A stretch of DNA of 5,379 nt, from assembly GCA_030671225.1 (NCBI GenBank), contig DAOVAE010000096.1, positions 1 to 5,379 of the forward strand, written 5' to 3'. Source of the DNA: Desulfobacteraceae bacterium (lineage in GTDB: Bacteria; Desulfobacterota; Desulfobacteria; Desulfobacterales; UBA11574). Positions 1 to 5,379 of this stretch are shown piece by piece; the stretch's first letter is position 1; every line of letters starts with the position of its first letter. The translations under genes and the position numbers were made by a program. Below the pieces are notes generated by a model, which saw nothing but the letters and a program-made list of their open reading frames with translations, was not told the DNA's origin and searched no databases.

Positions 1-616
1 GAAAATCACACGAAAGAAAGCCTTTAAAGTATTTTTTACCCCGATTTGGGAAAGCAATCCCGTTTCCGGACAAATCCTTGGGATATGCTCTGCCCTGGCC
101 GTTACCGTACAGTTAAAAACCGCCATAGTCATGAGTCTTGCGCTTACCTTTGTCCTGGCCTTTTCCAATTTGTCGGTCTCTCTGATACGTAACCTTATTC
201 CCCGAAATATCCGGATTATCGTAGAACTTACGATAATTGCCACTCTTGTAATTGTTGCGGATCAGGTTCTTATAGCCTTTCTGTATGATATCAGCAAACA
301 ACTGTCTATTTTCGTAGGTCTTATTATTACAAACTGTATTATCCTGGCGAGGGCCGAAACCTATGCCCTGGGTAACCCGCCGGTACTTTCCATGCTGGAC
401 GGCATTGGCAACGGACTGGGTTACAGTCAGATTCTGATAACAGTGGCGGCAATACGGGAACTTTTAGGCGCCGGGAAACTTTTTGGATTTCAGGTGATTC
501 CCGACTCTTTTTATGCCGCAGGTTATGAAAACATGGGGTTTATGGTTTTAGCCCCCGGCGCCTTTATCGCCATTGGCTTTATTGTATGGCTTCAGAAAAC
601 CGTTTCAAAAGAATAA
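1..616 (+). CDS. nqrD: Na+-translocating NADH:quinone reductase subunit D (5' edge cut)
   Basis: Integral membrane subunit of the Na+-pumping NADH:quinone oxidoreductase, which couples NADH oxidation by quinone to Na+ export. The frame is open from base 2 to the TAA at 614-616 (204 codons; the family is about 210). Alignment from memory to Vibrio NqrD places the start almost exactly at the window edge: base 1 (G) could be the last base of ATG, giving M-KITRKKAF. The internal ATG at 131 is not the start, because conserved sequence ([18 protein letters not shown]) lies upstream of it. Visible family motifs are [13 protein letters not shown] and [12 protein letters not shown]. Two cysteines, in GICSAL (codon 29 from base 2) and TNCIIL (codon 112), match those that with NqrE hold an intramembrane [2Fe-2S] cluster. 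It has about six hydrophobic segments. The paralogue RnfE is similar, but the nqrF downstream settles the assignment. nqrE follows after 4 nt. Confidence 0.95.
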   Translation, partial: KITRKKAFKVFFTPIWESNPVSGQILGICSALAVTVQLKTAIVMSLALTFVLAFSNLSVSLIRNLIPRNIRIIVELTIIATLVIVADQVLIAFLYDISKQLSIFVGLIITNCIILARAETYALGNPPVLSMLDGIGNGLGYSQILITVAAIRELLGAGKLFGFQVIPDSFYAAGYENMGFMVLAPGAFIAIGFIVWLQKTVSKE

Positions 617-620
617 AACA

Positions 621-1229
621 ATGGAAAACCTCATCAGCATTTTTTTAAATTCCATCTTTGTAGGAAACATCCTGCTGGCATACTTTTTAGGAATGTGCTC
701 TTTTCTTGCTATTTCCAGGAACCTGGAGACGGCCATAGGGCTGGGGTTTGCAGTGACATTTGTGCTTTCAATTACAACACCGGCCAACTGGCTAGTTTAT
801 AATTATCTTCTGGCACCAGGGGCTCTTGCATGGGCGGGTCTGCCGGGGGTTGATCTTAGCTTCCTGAAATTTATTATTTTTATTGCCGTCATTGCAGCCA
901 TGGTTCAGGCCCTGGAAATGATTATAGACAGGTATTCACCGCCACTGTATATTGCTCTGGGGGTTTTTCTTCCTCTGATCGCAGTTAACTGCGCGATTCT
1001 GGGAACCTCTCTGTTCATGGTGGAGCGCGACTATAATTTCGTAGAATCGGTTGTTTACGGGTTAAGTTCAGGTATTGGCTGGACGCTTGCCATTGCCACC
1101 ATGGCAGGGATTAGAAAAAAACTGAGATATGCCGATGTTCCCAAGGGCCTTGAAGGCTTTGGCATCAGCATGATTATCGCCGGTCTTATGGCCATGGGGT
1201 TTATGCTTTTTTCAGGAATATCATTATGA
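621..1229 (+). CDS. nqrE: Na+-translocating NADH:quinone reductase subunit E
   Basis: Membrane subunit of the Na+-NQR complex and partner of NqrD, 202 residues. The start at 621 ([19 protein letters not shown]) fits the family N-terminus. An in-frame ATG at 573 would overlap nqrD by 44 bp and add an unlike basic leader, so I rejected it. Cys26 in LGMCSFLA and Cys124 in AVNCAIL correspond to the two NqrE ligands of the intramembrane [2Fe-2S] cluster shared with NqrD. Other family signatures are [31 protein letters not shown] and the C-terminal [15 protein letters not shown]. About six transmembrane segments are visible. Compared with Vibrio NqrE (198 residues, from memory) there are about 4 extra residues in the loop near 66-77 ([14 protein letters not shown]). 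The gene ends in an ATGA overlap with nqrF, suggesting translational coupling. RnfA is the related alternative, excluded by context. Confidence 0.95.
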   Translation: MENLISIFLNSIFVGNILLAYFLGMCSFLAISRNLETAIGLGFAVTFVLSITTPANWLVYNYLLAPGALAWAGLPGVDLSFLKFIIFIAVIAAMVQALEMIIDRYSPPLYIALGVFLPLIAVNCAILGTSLFMVERDYNFVESVVYGLSSGIGWTLAIATMAGIRKKLRYADVPKGLEGFGISMIIAGLMAMGFMLFSGISL

Positions 1230-2449
1230 TTTACGTAATCAGCATTACAGTATTTGCATCTATTATTTTCATCCTTGTGGGACTCCTTCTGCTGGTTGAA
1301 GCCAAAGTTGTGAAAAAGGATGACTGCGTTATCGTCGTCAATGATGACGAGGAGAAAGGACTGAAAATTCCAGGCGGTACAACACTTTTGTCCGCTCTGT
1401 CAGAGAATAAAATTTTTCTTCCAGCGGCCTGCGGCGGCGGCGGGTCATGCGGAACATGCAAGTGCGTGGTGGAAGAAGGAGGAAGAGGTCTCTTGCCAAC
1501 TGAACTAGCGCATTTGACCCGAAGGGAAAAAAAAGGGAATGTCCGTCTTGCCTGTCAGTTAAAAGTTAAGGAAGATTTAAAGATCCGACTGCCAGAGGAA
1601 ATTTTCAATGTAAAAAAATATAACGCCATTGTTGTTTCAAACGAAAACGTTGCAACCTTTATCAAGGACCTAATTTTAAAGCTCGATCCTGGTGCAAAAC
1701 TTGAATTTAAGGCCGGTGCCTTCATTCAGATCGATGTTCCGGAATATGAGCTGTCTTTTTCAGAATTCAGATGCAGGGTTGCCGAACGGTTCCGACCTGA
1801 ATGGGATGCCTTCAACCTATGGGGATTGCATTCATTGACAGAAGAACCGTTATTCAGGGCTTATTCCCTGGCAAATCCCCCCAGTGAAAAGAGCATGTTA
1901 CGTTTTACTGTCCGGATTGCCACACCACCGCCCATTATTTCAGAAGCGTCTCCCGGAGTTGGTTCTTCATATATTTTCAACCTCAAACCAGGTGACAGGG
2001 TCACCTTAAGCGGACCTTATGGAGAGTTTTTTGTAAAAGAAACTGACAGGGAAATGTGCTTTATAGGCGGCGGCGCTGGAATGGCTCCTCTGAGAAGCCA
2101 CATACTTCACCAGCTTAACACGTTGAAAACAAAACGTAAAATCAGCTTCTGGTATGGCGCAAGATCAAAAATGGAGCTCTTTTTTGAAGAAGAATTTAAA
2201 GAATTGGAAAAAAAATACGAGAACTTTGAATTCCATGTTGCCCTCTCCCATCCCAAGCCAGGGGACGACTGGAAAGGGCTGACCGGTTTTATCCACCAGT
2301 GTCTGCTTGACAATTGCCTCAGCAAACACGATGACCCCACGGAAATTGAATATTATCTTTGCGGTCCGCCCATGATGGTTGATGCCATTGAAGATATGCT
2401 CGACAGCCTCGGGGTGGAACCGGAAATGATCGCCTATGACAAATTCTAA
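1226..2449 (+). CDS. nqrF: Na+-translocating NADH:quinone reductase subunit F (NADH-oxidising, FAD/[2Fe-2S])
   Basis: Entry point of electrons in Na+-NQR: it oxidises NADH through FAD and passes electrons to a [2Fe-2S] cluster and on to the membrane subunits. It has 407 residues, the usual family length. In order: one N-terminal transmembrane helix (about 2-24); a ferredoxin-type domain (about 33-125) with cluster ligands Cys69, Cys75 and Cys78 ([10 protein letters not shown]) and Cys110 (RLACQ); a ferredoxin-reductase-like FAD domain with RAYSLANPP (211-219) and GPYGEFF (263-269); and an NADH domain with [10 protein letters not shown] (281-290), FWYGARS (308-314) and YLCGPPMM (377-384). The protein ends in YDKF. 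The Vibrio protein ends DDFGG (from memory), so the terminal aromatic is kept but two glycines are missing. The ATG overlaps the nqrE stop, and AGGA at 1214-1217 is a ribosome binding site 8 nt upstream. It is the last gene of the operon here; no apbE or nqrM follows. Confidence 0.97.
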   Translation: MIYVISITVFASIIFILVGLLLLVEAKVVKKDDCVIVVNDDEEKGLKIPGGTTLLSALSENKIFLPAACGGGGSCGTCKCVVEEGGRGLLPTELAHLTRREKKGNVRLACQLKVKEDLKIRLPEEIFNVKKYNAIVVSNENVATFIKDLILKLDPGAKLEFKAGAFIQIDVPEYELSFSEFRCRVAERFRPEWDAFNLWGLHSLTEEPLFRAYSLANPPSEKSMLRFTVRIATPPPIISEASPGVGSSYIFNLKPGDRVTLSGPYGEFFVKETDREMCFIGGGAGMAPLRSHILHQLNTLKTKRKISFWYGARSKMELFFEEEFKELEKKYENFEFHVALSHPKPGDDWKGLTGFIHQCLLDNCLSKHDDPTEIEYYLCGPPMMVDAIEDMLDSLGVEPEMIAYDKF

Positions 2450-2523
2450 CCCCGCTTAATCGACCCCATCTTATTTTCCGTCAATACCCCTTCAACCCGG
2501 TTTTCTCACGAGACTGAACGGCT

Positions 2524-2590
2524 CAGGAACAAGGCATTTCAGCCCGAAGACGTAGTATTTTACTTCGAGGACTGAATAACGCAGTTCCTG
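2524..2590. repeat. Nested imperfect palindrome downstream of nqrF (REP-like or transcript-end hairpin)
   Basis: The outer arms CAGGAAC (2524-2530) and GTTCCTG (2584-2590) are perfect complements. After a symmetrical 7-nt by 7-nt mismatch there is an inner stem. TTCAG (2538-2542) pairs with CTGAA (2572-2576), CC (2543-2544) with GG (2569-2570), and CGAAG (2545-2549) with CTTCG (2563-2567). This leaves two bulged A's and a 13-nt loop. It lies about 75 bp after the nqrF stop. There is no T-run straight after it, so it is not a classic intrinsic terminator, though it could block 3' exonuclease or mark the operon end. The symmetry suggests a selected or mobile extragenic palindrome; its copy number cannot be judged from this window. 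Confidence 0.6.
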
Positions 2591-2603
2591 TGTTGCTCAG
2601 GCT

Positions 2604-2744
2604 CGTCTTTGATGAAGAATTTATTTATAAAATGATAGGATTCATCAAAACTGTGTGTATTCAATCAAAGACGCCCTACTTTAATACAATCGCTTGATTT
2701 TAATTCGGTTTCTTGTTTTTTTATACCCAAAATAAATTCTTCAT
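2604..2744. repeat. Overlapping inverted repeats, possible MITE or insertion-sequence remnant
   Basis: Three perfect complementary pairs share the same left arm. CGTCTTTGAT (2604-2613) pairs with 2664-2673. TTTGATGAA (2608-2616) pairs with 2641-2649. ATGAAGAATTTATTT (2612-2626) pairs with 2730-2744 over 15 bp. Because the left arms overlap, the pairings are mutually exclusive in RNA or cruciform form. The 15-bp pair bounds a 133-bp segment that has no ORF and is AT-rich, as a miniature inverted-repeat element would be, but I see no target-site duplication at its ends. It could also be decayed regulatory structure. Confidence 0.45.
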
Positions 2745-2795
2745 GAGAAATGCGGGTTAACCCTCCAAACGAAACAACCACTATGCACTCAAATA

Positions 2796-3161
2796 TTGTG
2801 CAAAGATTTCTCAATTCTCACGTCACAAATTCAGACATTGATGTCGCTTTTTGGTTTGGCCGGCATTCCGCCGACAATCGGTTTTACGGGAAAACTTCTC
2901 ATTTTCACCGCAGCAATGGAAAAAGGCTACTTTACGCTGGTGCTGATCGCTATGATCAATGTCGTTATTTCCTTGTACTACTATCTTCTGGTGGTCAGGG
3001 CGGCATATCTGTTGGAATCCGCAGAGGAATTGCCGGATCTGAAGATAGCTCCATCCACTATGGTGCTCACCGGAATATTACCCAGTGTCATGATCGCGGC
3101 GGGAATCTTTCCCACCCACCTGATCGATCTGGCAAAGGCGGCTGCCAAGGCTTTAATGTGA
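2796..3161 (+). pseudogene. nuoN: C-terminal fragment of NADH-quinone oxidoreductase subunit N (complex I)
   Basis: From about base 2838 the frame reads LMSLFGLAGIPPTIGFTGK, then LIAMINVVISLYYYLLVVRAAYL and a final hydrophobic segment (about TMVLTGILPSVMIAAGIFP), ending at the TGA at 3159-3161. This is the C-terminal end of NuoN, a proton-translocating membrane subunit of complex I, and keeps about 107 of the usual ~480 residues. The frame stays open back to 2736, but residues before about 2836 do not look like NuoN. The only start in reach is a TTG at 2796 with no Shine-Dalgarno sequence. The missing ~370 residues are not found upstream in any frame, so this is a truncation at a break near 2836 and not a frameshift. 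There are no stops within the fragment, so the loss may be recent. Expression as a short membrane peptide is possible but unsupported. Confidence 0.8.
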
Positions 3162-3177
3162 GCAATTTCGGTTCGGT

Positions 3178-3645
3178 TCATCTATTTTTTCGATGCCATC
3201 CCCAGTTCTCATAGTATTCCCAACTGGCAATCTTATTCAACTCTTTAATCTGACTATCTTGTTCTATCAGGCTGGCCCTAAGGACATCCCCAATGGAAAG
3301 AAGACCGATGTAATCACCATCTTGTTCGATGATAACATGACGTATGAATAACCCCAAAAACATTTCCTTGATTTTGAGAATAGATGAATCGTGTCGAGCG
3401 GTGTGGAGTGAGGTGGTCATATAATCGCCAATCAAATGAGTGTCCGGATCAAACCCCGGCTGACTACTATTGTACAACAGGTCCCGCTCTGTCCATATGC
3501 CAACAATTTTACCTTTCTTTTTTACAAGTATCGCCCCTATTTTATTGGCTGTCATCAACCGGATCGCCTCACGGATCGTCTGGTCGGGAGAAATACAAAC
3601 CGTTTCCCTATTTTTTTCTTTTAAGATGGCTTCCGCAGTTCTCAT
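3178..3645 (-). CDS. Stand-alone two-CBS-domain protein
   Basis: Cytosolic 155-residue protein made almost entirely of a CBS pair (Bateman module). Such modules bind adenine nucleotides or similar ligands and usually control a partner protein; the ligand and partner here are unknown. The first CBS domain spans about residues 14-58, with TIREAIRLMTANKIGAILV and GIVGIWTERDLL-type sequence (actual KIVGIWTERDLL). The second spans about 73-127, with MTTSLHTARHDSSI, IRHVIIEQDG and YIGLLSIGDVLRA. A charged helix and an aromatic-rich tail (SWEYYENWGWHRKNR) follow. The ATG (complement of 3643-3645) has AGGAG (complement of 3651-3655) 5 nt upstream, which supports this start. There is no transmembrane or DNA-binding domain. 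It is convergent with the nuoN fragment, with stops 16 bp apart and no clear terminator between them. It is not in an operon in this window. Confidence 0.9.
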   Translation of the reverse strand: MRTAEAILKEKNRETVCISPDQTIREAIRLMTANKIGAILVKKKGKIVGIWTERDLLYNSSQPGFDPDTHLIGDYMTTSLHTARHDSSILKIKEMFLGLFIRHVIIEQDGDYIGLLSIGDVLRASLIEQDSQIKELNKIASWEYYENWGWHRKNR

Positions 3646-3705
3646 TTTAACTCCTATGATCGTGGCACGATTTTATTATTAAAGTTAGATGCTTATTTAC
3701 AAATT

Positions 3706-3733
3706 AACATAAACACCATTGGTACAAAGTCAA
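3706..3733 (-). promoter_or_regulatory. Candidate sigma70 promoter for the CBS gene
   Basis: On the - strand TTGACT (complement of 3728-3733) is followed after 16 bp by TATGTT (complement of 3706-3711). That is 5/6 and 4/6 matches to the -35 and -10 consensus. Transcription would begin near 3699, giving a leader of about 50-55 nt that includes the AGGAG ribosome binding site at 3651-3655. The surrounding DNA is AT-rich, so a chance match cannot be excluded. Confidence 0.4.
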
Positions 3734-4278
3734 AAAAATCATTTGTTTAGATCAACAACTCCTGAAGATTTCCTATCTCCAACAGTTTCCCACAAACGCT
3801 CTTGATGGTGCAGGATGATATTCACAATCGAATGCGGTCTATGCTCATTATTATATCAATTTATTGATTTTTGTATCGATATTTGTATTGCTGAGGGATC
3901 TTCAAGGTTAATGAGCACCAGCATCGCACTTTTGTTAAAATTGTGAGATAGTCATAGATAGTATTCATGTGGTCATATGCGATTTCTCTTATATAATATC
4001 CGTTACGGCGCAGGGATAGAGAAACGATTGCATTTTCTCGTTCCTTATAGTGGCTATCTAAAGAATACTATTCTCTTATCAAAGGATTGGGTAAGACTGT
4101 GATCTGCACTTTTTATGATTTAGGTTAGAAACCTTCACTTTTTGGAAATGCATGATTCAGGCAACGAATCGAGCATCCCGTATTACAGATACTCTCAATA
4201 TATCAAAGTTCAGTGATATTTGGTTTTCTGGCAAGATATCTTCATGCATGTCATCTTTTTCTCACCTAATTAAAACTA

Positions 4279-4329
4279 CCACATTGTGGAATTTCTCTTG
4301 ACACACATTTTTTTTTATAGCCTTATAGT
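4279..4329 (+). promoter_or_regulatory. Weak promoter candidate with adjacent 11-bp palindrome
   Basis: A perfect TTGACA -35 box lies at 4298-4303. The best -10 match, TATAGT (4324-4329, 5/6), is 20 bp away, longer than the usual 16-18. No better hexamer occurs at normal spacing. The palindrome CCACATTGTGG (4279-4289) ends 8 bp before the -35 box, where an activator or repressor could bind. If used, the transcript would reach the TPR gene with a leader of nearly 290 nt and would cover the small ORF at 4483. Confidence 0.3.
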
Positions 4330-4482
4330 AAAATGGAAATGGCGCTGAAGTTTACATCACATCTCTATTCATTTTCTAACGCAAATATTTCTTGTTCAGC
4401 TGATCTCATTCTCGATTCGCTTCTTCCTGTTTAATGATTTGTCGCCCCAATCGTTCAACTTCTATTCAAGAAGGTTATCGCC

Positions 4483-4521
4483 ATGGAGAAACCCCTCACA
4501 ATGTGTCCGCAATGCTCCTAA
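4483..4521 (+). CDS. Possible 12-codon leader peptide with a CPxC motif
   Basis: ATG at 4483, 8 nt after AAGAAGG (4468-4474), opens a 12-codon frame, MEKPLTMCPQCS, ending in TAA at 4519-4521. The ribosome binding site is better than that of the TPR gene 96 nt downstream. The CPxC pair is typical of the first half of a zinc ribbon, so this could be the stump of a truncated zinc-ribbon protein, a short leader peptide, or chance. No second cysteine pair follows in any frame. The function is unknown. Confidence 0.2.
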   Translation: MEKPLTMCPQCS

Positions 4522-4616
4522 CGGGTGGATAATCCTTGCTGTTGGGATTCAATTTGCCTGTTTCAAAAAGCGGATTTTTATCATTTGTTGTTTTTGAAAA
4601 ATGAATAAATAAAGAG

Positions 4617-5300
4617 ATGAAAATTCTATTAATAAAAACAATGATGGCCATATTGCCGATCGCAATGTTTTCCGTTCCGACTTTCACTCGGGAAGCCAGA
4701 TTTGTGGAGCTAAACAGGCGTGCGGTCAAGTTTTATCAGCAAGGAAGGTATTCAGAAGGAGTACAAGTAGCTGAAGCAGCATTTAAGGTTGCAGAAAAAA
4801 CATTCGGGTCGGAGCATCCCCATGTGGCAACAGCCCTGAACAATCTGGCTGGACTTTACTATGTCCAGGGCAAATATACCGAAGCAGAACCTCTGTACAA
4901 ACGATCACTTGCAATAAGGGAGAAAGCCTTTGGGCCGGAGCATTCCAATGTGGCACAATCTCTGAATAATCTGGCATTACTTTACAGAGACCAGGGCAAA
5001 TATGCCGAAGCAGAACCTCTTTACAAACGAGCACTGACAATATGGGAGAAAGCCCTTGGGCCAGAGCACCCCAATGTGGCGACATCCCTGAACAATCTGG
5101 CGTCACTTTACCTAACCCAGGGGAAATATGTCGAAGCAGAACCTCTGTACAAACGAGCACTGACAATATGGGAGAAAGCCCTTGGGCCAGAGCATCCCTA
5201 TGTGACGACCGTTTTGAGGAATATGGCAGAGTGTTACAAGAAAACTGGAAAGAAAAAGGAGGCTAAAAAGTTGGAAGAACGAGCGAATGCCTGTGAGTAA
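4617..5300 (+). CDS. Kinesin-light-chain-like TPR repeat protein, probably exported
   Basis: 227-residue tetratricopeptide-repeat protein. Residues 1-28 (MKILLIKTMMAILPIAMFSV and on) look like a Sec signal peptide or a membrane anchor, with a basic start and a hydrophobic core but no clear AxA cleavage site. The rest is 42-residue TPR units of the kinesin-light-chain type: a degenerate first unit (about 31-65), three clear ones with LNNLAxLYxxQGKYxEAEPLYKR and a GPEHPNVATS-type linker (about 73-107, 115-149, 157-191), and a capping half-unit (about 199-227) rich in lysine. Such arrays bind proteins; the partner is not predictable. The start is weakly supported: the purine-rich stretch before ATG 4617 is too close for an ideal ribosome binding site, and ATG at 4638 or 4641 would leave a shorter hydrophobic leader. 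The gene appears monocistronic upstream, and another + strand gene probably follows beyond the window. Confidence 0.85.
   Translation: MKILLIKTMMAILPIAMFSVPTFTREARFVELNRRAVKFYQQGRYSEGVQVAEAAFKVAEKTFGSEHPHVATALNNLAGLYYVQGKYTEAEPLYKRSLAIREKAFGPEHSNVAQSLNNLALLYRDQGKYAEAEPLYKRALTIWEKALGPEHPNVATSLNNLASLYLTQGKYVEAEPLYKRALTIWEKALGPEHPYVTTVLRNMAECYKKTGKKKEAKKLEERANACE
4794..5237 (+). repeat. 126-bp tandem repeats inside the TPR gene
   Basis: Units begin at 4794, 4920, 5046 and 5172, exactly 126 bp (42 codons) apart; the last one decays after about 5237. Similarity is at the DNA level, not only the protein level: bases 5022-5068 are identical to 5148-5194 over 47 nt, and with one mismatch the identity extends back to 5006/5132. 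Earlier units differ more. This indicates recent duplication or gene conversion of the last units, so unit number may vary between strains. Confidence 0.85.
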
Positions 5301-5301
5301 A

Positions 5302-5365
5302 GATTAGTTGGTGGGATGGGTTGTTCCGCATAGGCAAATTTTTGTCCATCGAGCCTCAACTAATC
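5302..5365 (+). promoter_or_regulatory. Stem-loop after the TPR gene
   Basis: GATTAGTTG (5302-5310) and CAACTAATC (5357-5365) form a perfect 9-bp stem, with a possible inner GATGG/CCATC pairing (5315-5319 with 5346-5350). It begins one base after the TPR stop codon. No T-run follows, so it is not a standard terminator. It lies in what would be the leader of the next gene. Confidence 0.4.
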
Positions 5366-5367
5366 AT

Positions 5368-5375
5368 AAAGGAGG
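5368..5375 (+). promoter_or_regulatory. Strong Shine-Dalgarno sequence for a gene beyond the window
   Basis: AAAGGAGG at 5368-5375 is a near-perfect ribosome binding site, only 4 nt from the window end, so a start codon is expected a few bases outside. GAGGCT (5372-5377), which overlaps it, is complementary to AGCCTC (5352-5357), so the site could be hidden in a hairpin. Confidence 0.5.
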
Positions 5376-5379
5376 CTTT

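Larger units (their letters stand above)
2450..2795. other. Gene-free interval between nqrF and the nuoN fragment
   Basis: No ORF here resembles a known protein, and NqrM or ApbE sequences are not visible. The stretch right after nqrF (2450-2515) is pyrimidine-rich and lacks a hairpin with a T-run. Apart from the two repeat structures, it holds a perfect 10-bp palindrome GGGTTAACCC (2754-2763) and a TGCAC/GTGCA inverted repeat (2784-2788 with 2798-2802), both just before the nuoN fragment. No promoter could be assigned with confidence. Confidence 0.6.
3734..4616. other. Long AT-rich gene-free region between the CBS and TPR genes
   Basis: About 880 bp with frequent stops in all frames and no recognisable protein or RNA gene. 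It contains scattered short inverted repeats: TGCTCATTA 3842-3850 with 3909-3917; ATAGTATTC 3958-3966 with 4063-4071; and AGGTT 4122-4126 with AACCT 4130-4134, which a short T-run (4138-4142) follows. TTTCAAAAA 4561-4569 pairs with 4591-4599 just before the TPR start. On the - strand, two short stop-free stretches (3861-4067 and 4160-4261) have protein-like composition but no good starts; they may be relics of a decayed gene. Most of the region is probably non-coding leader or degraded DNA. Confidence 0.55.

Noticed and set aside
131..133. ATG at 131 as the start of nqrD
   Set aside because: Conserved NqrD sequence, including a cluster cysteine, is encoded in frame upstream to base 2.
573..620. 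N-terminal extension of nqrE from an upstream in-frame ATG at 573
   Set aside because: It would overlap nqrD by 44 bp and add a basic leader unlike the family; MENLISIF at 621 matches the known N-terminus.
2750..3214. 154-codon + strand ORF overlapping the nuoN fragment in another frame
   Set aside because: Its composition is not protein-like and it is a frame shadow of the NuoN coding sequence.
4122..4142. Short hairpin AGGTT/AACCT followed by a T-run as an intrinsic terminator
   Set aside because: The stem is only 5 bp and GC-poor, the T-run starts several bases after it, and no gene ends nearby.
4783..5166. 127-codon - strand ORF opposite the TPR gene
   Set aside because: It is an antisense shadow that is repetitive only because the TPR repeats are; it has no independent support.
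4794..5237. CRISPR-like periodic repeats
   Set aside because: The 126-bp periodicity is an exact multiple of three, in frame and encodes TPR units; there are no short repeats separated by unique spacers.

Overview
The window looks like a piece of a Gram-negative, anaerobic or facultative bacterial chromosome, possibly a deltaproteobacterium of the Desulfobacterales type. This guess rests on the mix of Na+-pumping NADH dehydrogenase genes, a complex I (NuoN) remnant and a kinesin-light-chain-like TPR protein; it is an inference, not something the sequence proves. Coding GC is moderate and the gene-free stretches are clearly more AT-rich.

Region 1 (1-2449) is the 3' end of an nqr operon on the + strand: nqrD (lacking only its first base or bases), nqrE and nqrF. 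They are packed with a 4-nt gap and then a 4-nt ATGA overlap. They encode two membrane subunits that share an intramembrane [2Fe-2S] cluster and the NADH-oxidising flavoprotein that feeds electrons into the Na+-translocating NADH:quinone oxidoreductase. All four expected membrane-cluster cysteines and the NqrF [2Fe-2S], FAD and NADH motifs are present, so the complex looks functional. No apbE or nqrM follows nqrF.

Region 2 (2450-3161) starts with about 390 bp without an intact gene. It holds a nested palindrome (2524-2590) and a set of overlapping inverted repeats (2604-2744), including a perfect 15-bp pair. After it comes an orphan C-terminal fragment of NuoN, roughly the last 107-110 residues of a normally ~480-residue complex I subunit, with no plausible start. 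This looks like a scar of rearrangement.

Region 3 (3178-3645, - strand) is a small stand-alone two-CBS-domain protein, convergent with the nuoN fragment, with a good ribosome binding site and a plausible sigma70-type promoter.

Region 4 (about 3734-4616) is nearly 900 bp of AT-rich DNA with no convincing gene. It carries a weak promoter candidate next to a small palindrome and a 12-codon ORF with a CPxC motif behind a good Shine-Dalgarno sequence.

Region 5 (4617-5300) is a TPR protein, probably exported, built of 42-residue (126-bp) repeats that are nearly identical at the DNA level. After it lie a stem-loop (5302-5365) and a strong Shine-Dalgarno sequence at the very edge of the window, so another + strand gene probably begins just outside.
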